This document shows positions 1 to 3,910 of a DNA stretch of 5,401 bases, piece after piece. This DNA is from Bacteroidota bacterium. GTDB taxonomy: Bacteria; Bacteroidota; Bacteroidia; Bacteroidales; B39-G9. Under the pieces are notes generated by a model that saw only the letters and a program-made list of their open reading frames with translations, searched no databases and was not told where the DNA came from. The stretch is taken from contig QMPG01000244.1 in assembly GCA_003648455.1 (NCBI GenBank), positions 1 through 5,401 of the forward strand, read 5' to 3'. Every line of letters starts with the position of its first letter. Position 1 is the first letter of the stretch. The position numbers were made by a program, and so were the translations under genes.

Positions 1-27
1 TAAAATTACGCGGTTTGTTATATAGAT

Positions 28-57
28 ACCCTATGACAATCGTCGTAGGGTTTTTTT
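28..57 (+). terminator. Strong intrinsic transcription terminator
   Basis: A 10-bp stem (28-37 with 42-51, ACCCTATGAC against GTCGTAGGGT, one T-G wobble) closes a 4-base AATC loop. A run of seven T (51-57) follows at once. This is a textbook rho-independent terminator on the + strand and probably ends a transcript entering from the left. It lies only 6 bases before the first tRNA, so the tRNAs downstream depend either on read-through or on a promoter I cannot see. Bases 1-27 hold nothing else I can support. Confidence 0.9.
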
Positions 58-63
58 ATTTTT

Positions 64-149
64 GGGATGAGCAACCTCCAAGGAAGAGGGACTGATTGCT
101 AATCAGTACGTGTCCGTTAGGGCATTCGGTTCGAAACCGAGACATCCCG
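64..149 (+). tRNA. tRNA-Ser(GCU)
   Basis: The acceptor is GGGATG pairing with CATCCC (143-148), with discriminator G149. The seventh acceptor pair is an A-A mismatch. The D-stem is CCTC/GAGG with a GG-containing loop. The anticodon stem ACTGA/TCAGT carries loop TTGCTAA, with anticodon GCT at 98-100. A class II variable arm follows (TGTCC/GGGCA around GTTA), then a T-arm with loop TTCGAAA. The long arm and anticodon both say serine (AGC/AGU codons). The link between acceptor and D-stem is about two bases longer than usual. No CCA is encoded, so host CCA-adding enzyme is needed. Confidence 0.93.
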
Positions 150-152
150 TAA

Positions 153-175
153 GGTTCTATTTTTTTATTAGAACC
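153..175 (+). other. Perfect 7-bp hairpin, possible collapsed tRNA relic
   Basis: GGTTCTA (153-159) pairs exactly with TAGAACC (169-175) around a nine-base T-rich loop. The T-run is inside the loop rather than after the stem, so this is not a standard terminator. The two arms and the bases after them (ATTAGAACCCGTA) resemble the two ends of tRNA-Ser(UGA) at 262-342 (GGTTCCTAG at the 5' end, ATTAGGAACCGTA at the 3' end). I infer that it may be what remains of a deleted tRNA copy, but it could also be an RNA-processing hairpin. Confidence 0.4.
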
Positions 176-176
176 C

Positions 177-260
177 GTAGGAGAAAAAACTATTTTTGAA
201 GAAATAAAAAAATGTGATGTTTTATGTGCTAATTGTCATAGAAAATATCATATAAAATAA
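177..260 (+). pseudogene. HNH homing endonuclease, C-terminal remnant
   Basis: The frame ending at TAA 258-260 reads ...EKTIFEEIKKCDVLCANCHRKYHIK. The segment FEEIKKCDVLCANCHRKY matches the well-known end of phage HNH nucleases, where a CxxLCxNCHR block contributes zinc-binding cysteines and the final His of the HNH fold. The frame is open only back to the TAA at 150-152 and holds no ATG and no plausible Shine-Dalgarno sequence. The N-terminal and central parts of the nuclease, including the first His and Asn of the motif, are missing. Only about 25 recognisable residues remain, between two serine tRNAs and ending one base before the next tRNA. This fits a once-mobile free-standing nuclease gene in a tRNA cluster that was largely deleted. 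Translation of the remnant is unlikely. Confidence 0.75.
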
Positions 261-261
261 T

Positions 262-342
262 GGTTCCTAGCGGCATGGCGCCAAATGAGATTTGAAATCT
301 TTGCCATCCGAAAGGGTGATTGTTCGATTCGATTAGGAACCG
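262..342 (+). tRNA. tRNA-Ser(UGA)
   Basis: The acceptor GGTTCCT pairs with AGGAACC (335-341), with discriminator G342. The anticodon loop is TTTGAAA, with TGA at 293-295. The stem TGAGA/TCTTT is weak, with one T-T mismatch and one wobble. The class II variable arm is CATCC/GGGTG capped by a GAAA tetraloop. The T-arm is GATTG/CGATT with loop TTCGATT. The D-stem is short (GGC/GCC). The long arm plus anticodon indicate serine, reading UCA mainly, a codon frequent in the genes here. At 81 bases it is compact for class II. No CCA is encoded. Confidence 0.88.
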
Positions 343-348
343 TATTTC

Positions 349-423
349 GCCTCGGTAAAGCAAATTGGTGTAGCTGTGAAACTTAAAATTTCACGATTAT
401 GGGTTCGACTCCCATTCGAGGTA
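349..423 (+). tRNA. tRNA with anticodon UAA (Leu by codon), short variable loop
   Basis: The acceptor GCCTCGG pairs with TCGAGGT (416-422) with a G1-U72 wobble and discriminator A423. The stem TGAAA/TTTCA carries loop CTTAAAA, with anticodon TAA at 384-386; this loop is the usual one for tRNA-Leu(UAA). The T-arm is ATGGG/CCCAT with loop TTCGACT. The variable region is only five bases (394-398), so it is built as class I, unlike normal bacterial leucine tRNAs. A sixth pair (G376-C394) could extend the anticodon stem. The 5' half resembles tRNA-Leu(CAA) at 1632, which supports descent from a leucine tRNA. Charging by leucyl-tRNA synthetase is inferred. Confidence 0.82.
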
Positions 424-445
424 AAGTTAAATATGAGGAGTTATT

Positions 446-1081
446 ATGAATAATATTATAATCTCATATTTAACTATGAGAAAAGCAATTGGATTTTTAG
501 CTTTAGTTTTCCCATTTGCTTTAATTTTCGGTAAGATGTTGGGTGGTGTTCTTCCTATGGAAGTATCAATCTCAGCTTACTATTGGACAACAGCAGGAGA
601 TATTTTTGTTTCCCTTTTAGCTGTTATAGGAATTTTTCTTATTTCATATAAAGGATATGATTTAAGGGATAAAATAATAACATCAATTGCTGGTGTTTCT
701 ATGCTGTTAGTAGCATTATTTCCATGTTTTGGAACTGATTCTCCTAACTATATTTTTATGTTTCTTAGTCCTAAAGCAACTGGAATTATCCATTATGCGG
801 CAGCTATTTTAACATTTTCTTTTATGGGTGTTATGTCATTTTTTCAGTTCACAAAAGGAAATAGTGGAACTGAAGGAAAGAAGAAAAGAAATAAAGTTTA
901 TAAAATATGTGGAATAGTAATAGGTTCAACTATACTTATTATGTTAATTACTATTTTATTTCCTTCGCTTAGAAAGGCTACAGATACTTTTAGGTTGTTT
1001 TTCTGGTTAGAAAGTATTGTTGTTTGGGCATTCGGTATTTCTTGGTTAATAAAAGGAGAAACTTTATTAAAAGATAAATAA
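446..1081 (+). CDS. Six-helix integral membrane protein of unknown function
   Basis: The product has 211 residues. Six hydrophobic segments lie at about residues 12-33, 46-66, 76-95, 111-132, 152-172 and 182-203, so it should sit in the host cytoplasmic membrane. A lysine-rich hydrophilic loop (about 136-150) separates helices 4 and 5. Motifs SISAYY (42-47), SYKGYD (67-72) and FWLE...WAFGISWLIKGE near the C-terminus recall a family of uncharacterised bacterial membrane proteins; I recognise the pattern from memory and cannot name a function. The ATG at 446 has a strong site, GAGGAG at 435-440, spaced five bases. The gene sits alone between tRNAs, 22 bases after the UAA tRNA and 26 before tRNA-Leu(UAG), and is probably cotranscribed with them. 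It could be a host-derived cargo gene. Confidence 0.88.
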   Translation: MNNIIISYLTMRKAIGFLALVFPFALIFGKMLGGVLPMEVSISAYYWTTAGDIFVSLLAVIGIFLISYKGYDLRDKIITSIAGVSMLLVALFPCFGTDSPNYIFMFLSPKATGIIHYAAAILTFSFMGVMSFFQFTKGNSGTEGKKKRNKVYKICGIVIGSTILIMLITILFPSLRKATDTFRLFFWLESIVVWAFGISWLIKGETLLKDK

Positions 1082-1085
1082 AATA

Positions 1086-1103
1086 AGCGGATTAATTTCC
1101 GCT
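1086..1103 (+). other. Short GC-rich hairpin after membrane-protein gene
   Basis: AGCGGA (1086-1091) pairs perfectly with TCCGCT (1098-1103) around TTAATT. It lies four bases after the stop codon and four bases before tRNA-Leu(UAG). No T-run follows, so termination is doubtful. It may protect the mRNA 3' end after the tRNA is cut out, or act as a weak attenuator. Confidence 0.5.
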
Positions 1104-1107
1104 ATAT

Positions 1108-1189
1108 GCTTTCGTGGCGAAACTGGTTCACGCAGCGTCCTTAGAAGTCGTGTCAGAAATGACTGAGGGTTCGACTCCCTCCGAGAGCA
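1108..1189 (+). tRNA. tRNA-Leu(UAG)
   Basis: The acceptor GCTTTCG pairs with CGAGAGC (1182-1188), with discriminator A1189 as leucine tRNAs require. The D-stem is GCG/CGC with loop AAACTGGTTCA. The anticodon loop is CTTAGAA, with TAG at 1142-1144. The stem GCGTC/GTCGT contains a T-T mismatch. The class II variable arm is GTCA/TGAC with a GAAA cap. The T-arm is GAGGG/CCCTC with loop TTCGACT. Overall this is a canonical bacterial-type leucine tRNA decoding CUA. No CCA is encoded. Confidence 0.93.
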
Positions 1190-1198
1190 AAAAAACAT

Positions 1199-1269
1199 AT
1201 CTCAGTGGTGTAATGGTAGCATAAGACACTCCAAACGTTTTGATCTGGGTTCGACTCCTAGCTGGGATG
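1199..1269 (+). tRNA. tRNA-Trp(CCA)
   Basis: The acceptor ATCTCAG pairs with CTGGGAT (1262-1268), with discriminator G1269 as expected for tryptophan. The D-stem is GTGT/GCAT with loop AATGGTA. The anticodon loop CTCCAAA, with CCA at 1231-1233, is the standard tryptophan loop. The anticodon stem AGACA/CGTTT has an A-C mismatch next to the loop. The variable loop is four bases, and the T-arm CTGGG/CCTAG carries loop TTCGACT. The anticodon is CCA rather than UCA, so it does not by itself recode UGA stops. Confidence 0.9.
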
Positions 1270-1277
1270 TAATTTAA

Positions 1278-1306
1278 TTGACAATAAAAGAATAATTGAG
1301 TATAAT
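1278..1306 (+). promoter_or_regulatory. Perfect consensus sigma-70/sigma-A promoter
   Basis: TTGACA at 1278-1283 and TATAAT at 1301-1306 are separated by exactly 17 bases, the optimum. Transcription should start near 1313, about 12 bases before the second UAA tRNA. It would then run through tRNA-Leu(CAA) and the genes at 1717-5012, since I see no terminator in between. The same 17-base spacer recurs in the promoter at 5017-5045. Confidence 0.92.
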
Positions 1307-1324
1307 TAAGTAAGAGATAATCAA

Positions 1325-1397
1325 GCTCCGGTAGACCAACGGCAGAGTCATCTGGTTTAAGCCCAGTCCAGTGAGAGTTCGAATCTCTCTCGGAGTA
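1325..1397 (+). tRNA. Second tRNA with anticodon UAA (Leu by codon), short variable loop
   Basis: The acceptor GCTCCGG pairs with TCGGAGT (1390-1396), again with a G1-U72 wobble, and discriminator A1397. The anticodon loop is TTTAAGC with TAA at 1358-1360, on stem TCTGG/CCAGT whose outer pair is T-T. G37 and C38 are unusual next to this anticodon. The D-stem is about three pairs (GAC/GTC). The variable loop is five bases (CCAGT) and the T-arm is GAGAG/CTCTC with loop TTCGAAT. It is clearly a tRNA, but the short loop and odd position 37 make the amino-acid identity less certain than the anticodon suggests. Confidence 0.8.
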
Positions 1398-1412
1398 ATT
1401 AAAGGGGAAAAA

Positions 1413-1625
1413 ATGAGCAACGAAAGCAGTGCAGGTGGTGGAATCGGAATCGGAACTATCGCCATGATAGTTATGGTAATAATAAAAGCTACTGGAAATG
1501 GACTTGCAAACTGGAATTGGTTTGCAGTAATTAGTTCTATTGTTTGGATTCCTGTAGGAATTGCAGTTATTGTTATAGCTGTTCTTGGGGTAGTTGCAGC
1601 ACTCGCTTCGATTTTCAATAAGTAA
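1413..1625 (+). CDS. Small two-helix membrane protein with WIP motif
   Basis: The product has 70 residues. The frame also opens at a GTG at 1371, but that lies inside the tRNA. The ATG at 1413 has AAGGGG at 1402-1407 with five-base spacing, so it is the start. The N-terminus is Ser/Gly-rich with a glycine run (GGGIGIG). Two hydrophobic segments follow (about 10-26 and 38-66), joined by a Trp/Asn-rich turn (NWNW). The motif VWIP at the start of the second helix matches the FIWIP motif of the 83-residue protein at 3659. Tiny membrane proteins with this Trp-Ile-Pro signature occur in phage genomes without a known role. It lies 15 bases after one tRNA and 6 before the next, so RNA processing would release a very short mRNA. 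Confidence 0.85.
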   Translation: MSNESSAGGGIGIGTIAMIVMVIIKATGNGLANWNWFAVISSIVWIPVGIAVIVIAVLGVVAALASIFNK

Positions 1626-1631
1626 AGCTAA

Positions 1632-1713
1632 GCCTTAGTAAGTCAAACTGGAAAAGCTCTAATACTCAAAATGTTAGGAAATAAATATATGGGTTCGAAT
1701 CCCATCTGAGGCA
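1632..1713 (+). tRNA. tRNA-Leu(CAA)
   Basis: The acceptor GCCTTAG pairs with CTGAGGC (1706-1712, one wobble), with discriminator A1713. The anticodon stem TAATA/TGTTA carries loop CTCAAAA, with CAA at 1667-1669. The T-arm is ATGGG/CCCAT with loop TTCGAAT. The D-loop contains CTGG. The variable region (1677-1688) is 12 bases of A and T with no convincing stem, between class I and class II. It reads UUG. The bases GAGG in its 3' acceptor strand also serve as the ribosome binding site for the next gene. Confidence 0.88.
1708..1711 (+). promoter_or_regulatory. Shine-Dalgarno sequence inside a tRNA acceptor stem
   Basis: The only ribosome-binding-like sequence for the ATG at 1717 is GAGG at 1708-1711, spaced five bases. 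These bases are the 3' acceptor strand of tRNA-Leu(CAA), paired in the folded tRNA and removed from the mRNA by tRNA 3' processing at 1713/1714. The processed mRNA would begin with only three A before the ATG. Confidence 0.65.
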
Positions 1714-1716
1714 AAA

Positions 1717-2400
1717 ATGAAAATAACAGTTAGAACATTTAGCCCAGAAGTATTTAATATTTTTATTAATACTTTTCTTAAATTCTATCCAGAAGAGGTT
1801 AAAAACCTAGAAGTTTTTGTTGACTTAGGAGAAAAAGAAGATTCTTTTGAATCAAAAAAGAAAATAGAAACTTACATTAAAATGAGAGATTATTATTGTT
1901 ATAAAACTGAAACTAAAGGATATGGGATTAATTTGATTTCAAAAAAATCAATGCCAGAAGCGTTCATAAACAAGAACAATCAATATGTTCATATGTTATG
2001 GTCCGCACTTCAATTTGATGATGTTATTTCTTTTGATGATGATATCGCTTGGATTAATGGTGGTTTTTTTGATTATGTTAAAAAAACTGTTCCGTTTAAT
2101 AATGTTTTTGGACAAAAGAATTTAATACAAAACTCTTTACTTGAATCTATAGCATCTTATGTTGTAGGAACAAGAGGAATTAAAATAACAGAAAAGTATT
2201 TTGATTCTGATGATTTTAGAAATGTAAAAAAGCATCAAGGAAATGATACATATAAGTTTAATCTATTACACCCTAAAAATACAGTTTTTATATGTAATCC
2301 TAAGCAACAAGGTATGAGATTTAATTCAGTATCAACTGATTACTATTACCACTTTGGATCTTTATCAACTAGTCTTTATGTTATAGGAGCAACAAAATGA
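1717..2400 (+). CDS. Possible GT-A-type glycosyltransferase
   Basis: The product has 227 residues with no signal peptide or membrane segment, so it is probably cytoplasmic. The best clue is a hydrophobic strand leading to an acid triplet, VISFDDD (103-109), flanked by an aromatic-rich segment. This looks like the DXD metal and nucleotide-sugar binding motif of GT-A folds. The segment YYYHFGSLSTS (209-219) resembles the His-Gly-Ser region near the end of several glycosyltransferase catalytic domains. A phage enzyme of this kind could modify DNA, capsid or host surface glycans, but no substrate can be named. The start is the ATG four bases after tRNA-Leu(CAA). The stop overlaps the next start (ATGA at 2397-2400), implying translational coupling. 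The fold assignment is tentative; the gene itself is secure. Confidence 0.85.
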   Translation: MKITVRTFSPEVFNIFINTFLKFYPEEVKNLEVFVDLGEKEDSFESKKKIETYIKMRDYYCYKTETKGYGINLISKKSMPEAFINKNNQYVHMLWSALQFDDVISFDDDIAWINGGFFDYVKKTVPFNNVFGQKNLIQNSLLESIASYVVGTRGIKITEKYFDSDDFRNVKKHQGNDTYKFNLLHPKNTVFICNPKQQGMRFNSVSTDYYYHFGSLSTSLYVIGATK

Positions 2401-2693
2401 AAAAAAACTTAAAGTATGTAACGAAAAAGAATAACGAGGACATTCCGGCTTTTATGAGAAGAGTTAAAGCAGAAGCTGGAATATTAAATCACAGAATAAT
2501 TTCTACTTCACCACGAATGTCGGGTGGAGTTAAAGTGTTGCATTTAGTTTCTAATAGAAACGCTAACAACAACTTGAAATTAGAAGTACCTGAAGCTTAT
2601 ATCGATGAACTGAAAGGTTATTTTGATATAAAGAAGAAAGCGACTAAGAAGAGAATTTTGCCGTCGCATGGACTAAAAGATTTAAAGAAGTAA
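2397..2693 (+). CDS. Small basic protein of unknown function
   Basis: The product has 98 residues and I recognise no family. It starts with a lysine-rich stretch (KKNLKYVTKKN). A middle part with alternating hydrophobic residues (about 30-68, including VKVLHLVSN and LKLEVPEAYIDEL) suggests a small alpha/beta fold. It ends in a basic tail (KKKATKKR...LKDLKK). The net charge is clearly positive, which would suit nucleic-acid or structural binding, but that is only inference. AGGAG at 2385-2389 is seven bases before the ATG, which overlaps the stop of the previous gene. The next gene begins one base after its stop, so it is the middle member of a tightly coupled series. Confidence 0.82.
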   Translation: MKKNLKYVTKKNNEDIPAFMRRVKAEAGILNHRIISTSPRMSGGVKVLHLVSNRNANNNLKLEVPEAYIDELKGYFDIKKKATKKRILPSHGLKDLKK

Positions 2694-2694
2694 A

Positions 2695-3129
2695 ATGGAA
2701 AATAAACTCTATAGACGAAAGGGAAGATTGGGAAACCCAGAAACCTATATGGAAATTATAGAAAAGAATGGTAAGTTAAGGGCAATTAATTACTTCCAAG
2801 GTGGAACAATCTTTGAAGAAGATATTACCTTAGAAGAAATTGCCGACTTAAAAAAGAAAAAACTGCTAACTAAAGCAAATAGTATAGCATGGAAAAAAGA
2901 GGGTGAAGAATGTCAGAAGAAACCAACGCGGAAGAAATCAACTCCGAAAGTGGTAGTGAAGAAACGCGCGAAAGCAACAACTCCGAAAAAAGTGGTAACA
3001 AAAAAGCCAGTCCCGAAGAAATCGGTAACAAAAACACCGGTTCGGAAGAAATCAGTAACAAAAAAGAAGAAGATGGTGCCGATAGAAGTATTATTGAAGA
3101 AGTCTGCGCGAAAGACTTTAACCACTTAG
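2695..3129 (+). CDS. Protein with lysine-rich repeat tail, out-of-frame overlap with next gene
   Basis: The product has 144 residues in two parts. Residues 1-73 form a compact-looking, mixed-charge domain (YRRKGRLGNPETYMEIIEKNGK...ITLEEIADLKKKK) that I do not recognise. Residues 74-144 are a Lys/Thr/Pro/Val tail with an imperfect ten-residue repeat of the type VTKxPVxKKS (about 101-125), like histone H1-type tails, and very basic. That could mean DNA or polyanion binding. The start is one base after the previous stop with only a weak AAGAAG upstream, so coupling is likely. The whole tail (2910-3129) is also read in another frame as the acidic N-terminus of the following gene. It uses GC-ending codons (CCG, GCG, ACG, CGG) unlike its neighbours. 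The head is secure; whether the full tail is selected as protein is open. Confidence 0.75.
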   Translation: MENKLYRRKGRLGNPETYMEIIEKNGKLRAINYFQGGTIFEEDITLEEIADLKKKKLLTKANSIAWKKEGEECQKKPTRKKSTPKVVVKKRAKATTPKKVVTKKPVPKKSVTKTPVRKKSVTKKKKMVPIEVLLKKSARKTLTT

Positions 3130-3446
3130 CGTTAGAAATAGCTCAGTATCTTGCTGACTTTTTTGATGAAGAGGTTGAATATAACTTAATGACAGACCAA
3201 GTTAAACACGAAGTAGTAGAATTTACTATAAATGATAAAATTAGGTTTCGTCAAATCATAGATATAGATATATCTATCAAAGAAAATTGTGAGAATGCGC
3301 AAGGTTCTTATGAGAGAAATCTAAGAGTTTATGAAAAACTCAGTGTTGAATATATGACCAAGCACGGTCAAGAGATTATGTTTATGGACCAGGCAGAAGT
3401 GAAAAGCATTAAAACGGTTAAAGAAGTTGAAAAACCTACAAAATGA
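2910..3446 (+). CDS. Protein with acidic Ser/Glu/Asn-rich N-terminus, overlapping gene
   Basis: The product has 178 residues, of unknown family. Residues 1-58 are low complexity and acidic (runs of EE, SE, NS, SGSEE) and probably disordered, with a ten-residue repeat (GNKKASPEEI then GNKNTGSEEI). Residues 66-165 look folded, with a helix NHLALEIAQYLADFFDEEVEY and alternating strands (VVEFTIND, IRFRQIIDIDISI). The start is well supported: AGAGGG at 2898-2903 is six bases before the ATG, and this frame is closed by TGA at 2904-2906. The first 73 codons overlap the lysine-rich tail of the previous gene, whose frame differs by -1. AAG-AAA Lys pairs there are read here as GAA-GAA Glu pairs. The last 20 bases overlap the next gene's start. 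The C-terminal part is the only long frame across 3130-3426. Confidence 0.85.
   Translation: MSEETNAEEINSESGSEETRESNNSEKSGNKKASPEEIGNKNTGSEEISNKKEEDGADRSIIEEVCAKDFNHLALEIAQYLADFFDEEVEYNLMTDQVKHEVVEFTINDKIRFRQIIDIDISIKENCENAQGSYERNLRVYEKLSVEYMTKHGQEIMFMDQAEVKSIKTVKEVEKPTK
2995..3069 (+). repeat. 30-base tandem repeat in the dual-coding region
   Basis: Two full units (2995-3024 and 3025-3054) and a partial third (from 3055) begin GTAACAAAAA and the full units end GAAGAAATC. A decayed unit may lie just upstream (about 2965-2994). The period is a multiple of three, so it gives a ten-residue repeat in both used frames: basic (VTKxPVxKKS) in the first gene and acidic (GNKxxxxEEI) in the second. 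It probably arose by slippage. Confidence 0.85.
3000..3006 (+). promoter_or_regulatory. Candidate -1 frameshift slippery heptamer A AAA AAG
   Basis: In the frame of the 144-residue protein the bases read A AAA AAG, the efficient bacterial -1 slippery heptamer known from dnaX. A -1 slip here enters exactly the frame of the 178-residue protein and would give a product of about 250 residues. A second in-frame copy lies at 3060-3066. The downstream structure is weak (a 4-bp CCGA/TCGG stem at 3013-3025) and no clear upstream stimulator is seen. The heptamers may simply follow from the Lys-rich repeats. Confidence 0.25.
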
Positions 3447-3690
3447 TTTAGAATGGTTTAAAACCTTTATAGGGCAAGACATACTCGTCGAGGGGAAAAA
3501 GAAAAAGATGCACTCTGCCCGGAAAGCAAACAATACTATTTTAATTTACTATGAATTTAACGACAAACTCGCAAAAAATAATCTGGGTGTTATTAATGCT
3601 TATATAGTAAAGAACGCAGATTCAAAATTACATTTACATATTAGACCGGAGGTAATCGATGTTAAAAACGATGAAAAAAATAGCGAATAA
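3427..3690 (+). CDS. Hypothetical 87-residue protein, TTG start
   Basis: I recognise no family. The frame has no ATG near its beginning; the first is codon 28 (3508). The likely start is TTG at 3427, inside the last 20 bases of the previous gene, with only a weak AAAGAAG directly before it. Translation probably depends on ribosomes finishing the upstream gene. The protein has a basic patch (EGKKKKMHSARK, 22-33) followed by alternating strand-like segments (TILIYYEF, GVINAYIV, KLHLHIRPEV), suggesting a small beta-rich domain. It is soluble, with no signal peptide. It overlaps the next gene by 32 bases. The start codon is less certain than the frame. Confidence 0.72.
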   Translation: MKNLQNDLEWFKTFIGQDILVEGKKKKMHSARKANNTILIYYEFNDKLAKNNLGVINAYIVKNADSKLHLHIRPEVIDVKNDEKNSE

Positions 3691-3910
3691 CGCTGGCGTA
3701 GTTGTTTTATCTGCGTGGCTTGGTATTATAATTGGTCTTGCTATGTTTTGGGCTAAGATATTTGGTATTTCAAAAATCAATTGGTTAGTATCAATGACAG
3801 GCTTTATCTGGATACCATTCCTTGTTTATGGATTAGTATTCATTATTATTGTTATTTACATATCATTTGAATCCATTATAGAAAGGAGAATTGATAATGA
3901 CAAACGTTGA
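3659..3910 (+). CDS. Small two-helix membrane protein with WIP motif
   Basis: The product has 83 residues. The ATG at 3659 has a near-perfect site, GGAGGT at 3648-3653, spaced five bases; the second ATG at 3671 is too far from it. A short basic N-terminus (KTMKK) precedes two hydrophobic segments (about 13-33 and 42-69), and a charged tail ([13 protein letters not shown]) follows. A positive N-terminus predicts both ends in the cytoplasm. The segment [14 protein letters not shown] resembles NWFAVISSIVWIP in the 70-residue protein at 1413, so the two may be divergent paralogues. The function is unknown. Its last codons overlap the start of the endonuclease gene by 14 bases and contain that gene's ribosome binding site. 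Confidence 0.85.

Noticed and set aside
349..1397. UAA-anticodon tRNAs as ochre suppressors or evidence of stop-codon recoding
   Set aside because: Anticodon UAA reads UUA, not the stop UAA, which would need anticodon UUA. All three stop codons end genes here normally.
1371..1412. GTG start at 1371 for the 70-residue membrane protein
   Set aside because: The added 14 codons lie largely inside the tRNA, whereas the ATG at 1413 has AAGGGG at the right distance.
1274..1618. Minus-strand frame of 114 codons across a tRNA and the 70-residue gene
   Set aside because: It runs antisense through a tRNA and a consensus promoter and has a repetitive Ile/Thr/Pro composition; it is a shadow frame.
64..1713. 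Phage attachment site at a tRNA gene
   Set aside because: The tRNA 3' ends are plausible att targets in general, but I saw no duplicated tRNA 3' end flanking an insert and no integrase gene in the window.
2965..3069. CRISPR array suggested by the 30-base repeats
   Set aside because: The units are directly adjacent without spacers, lie inside open reading frames and vary in sequence; this is a coding tandem repeat.
2870..3125. Minus-strand frames across the repeat tail
   Set aside because: They are antisense readings of the 30-base repeat (Phe-rich or Leu/Ser-rich) without ribosome binding sites.
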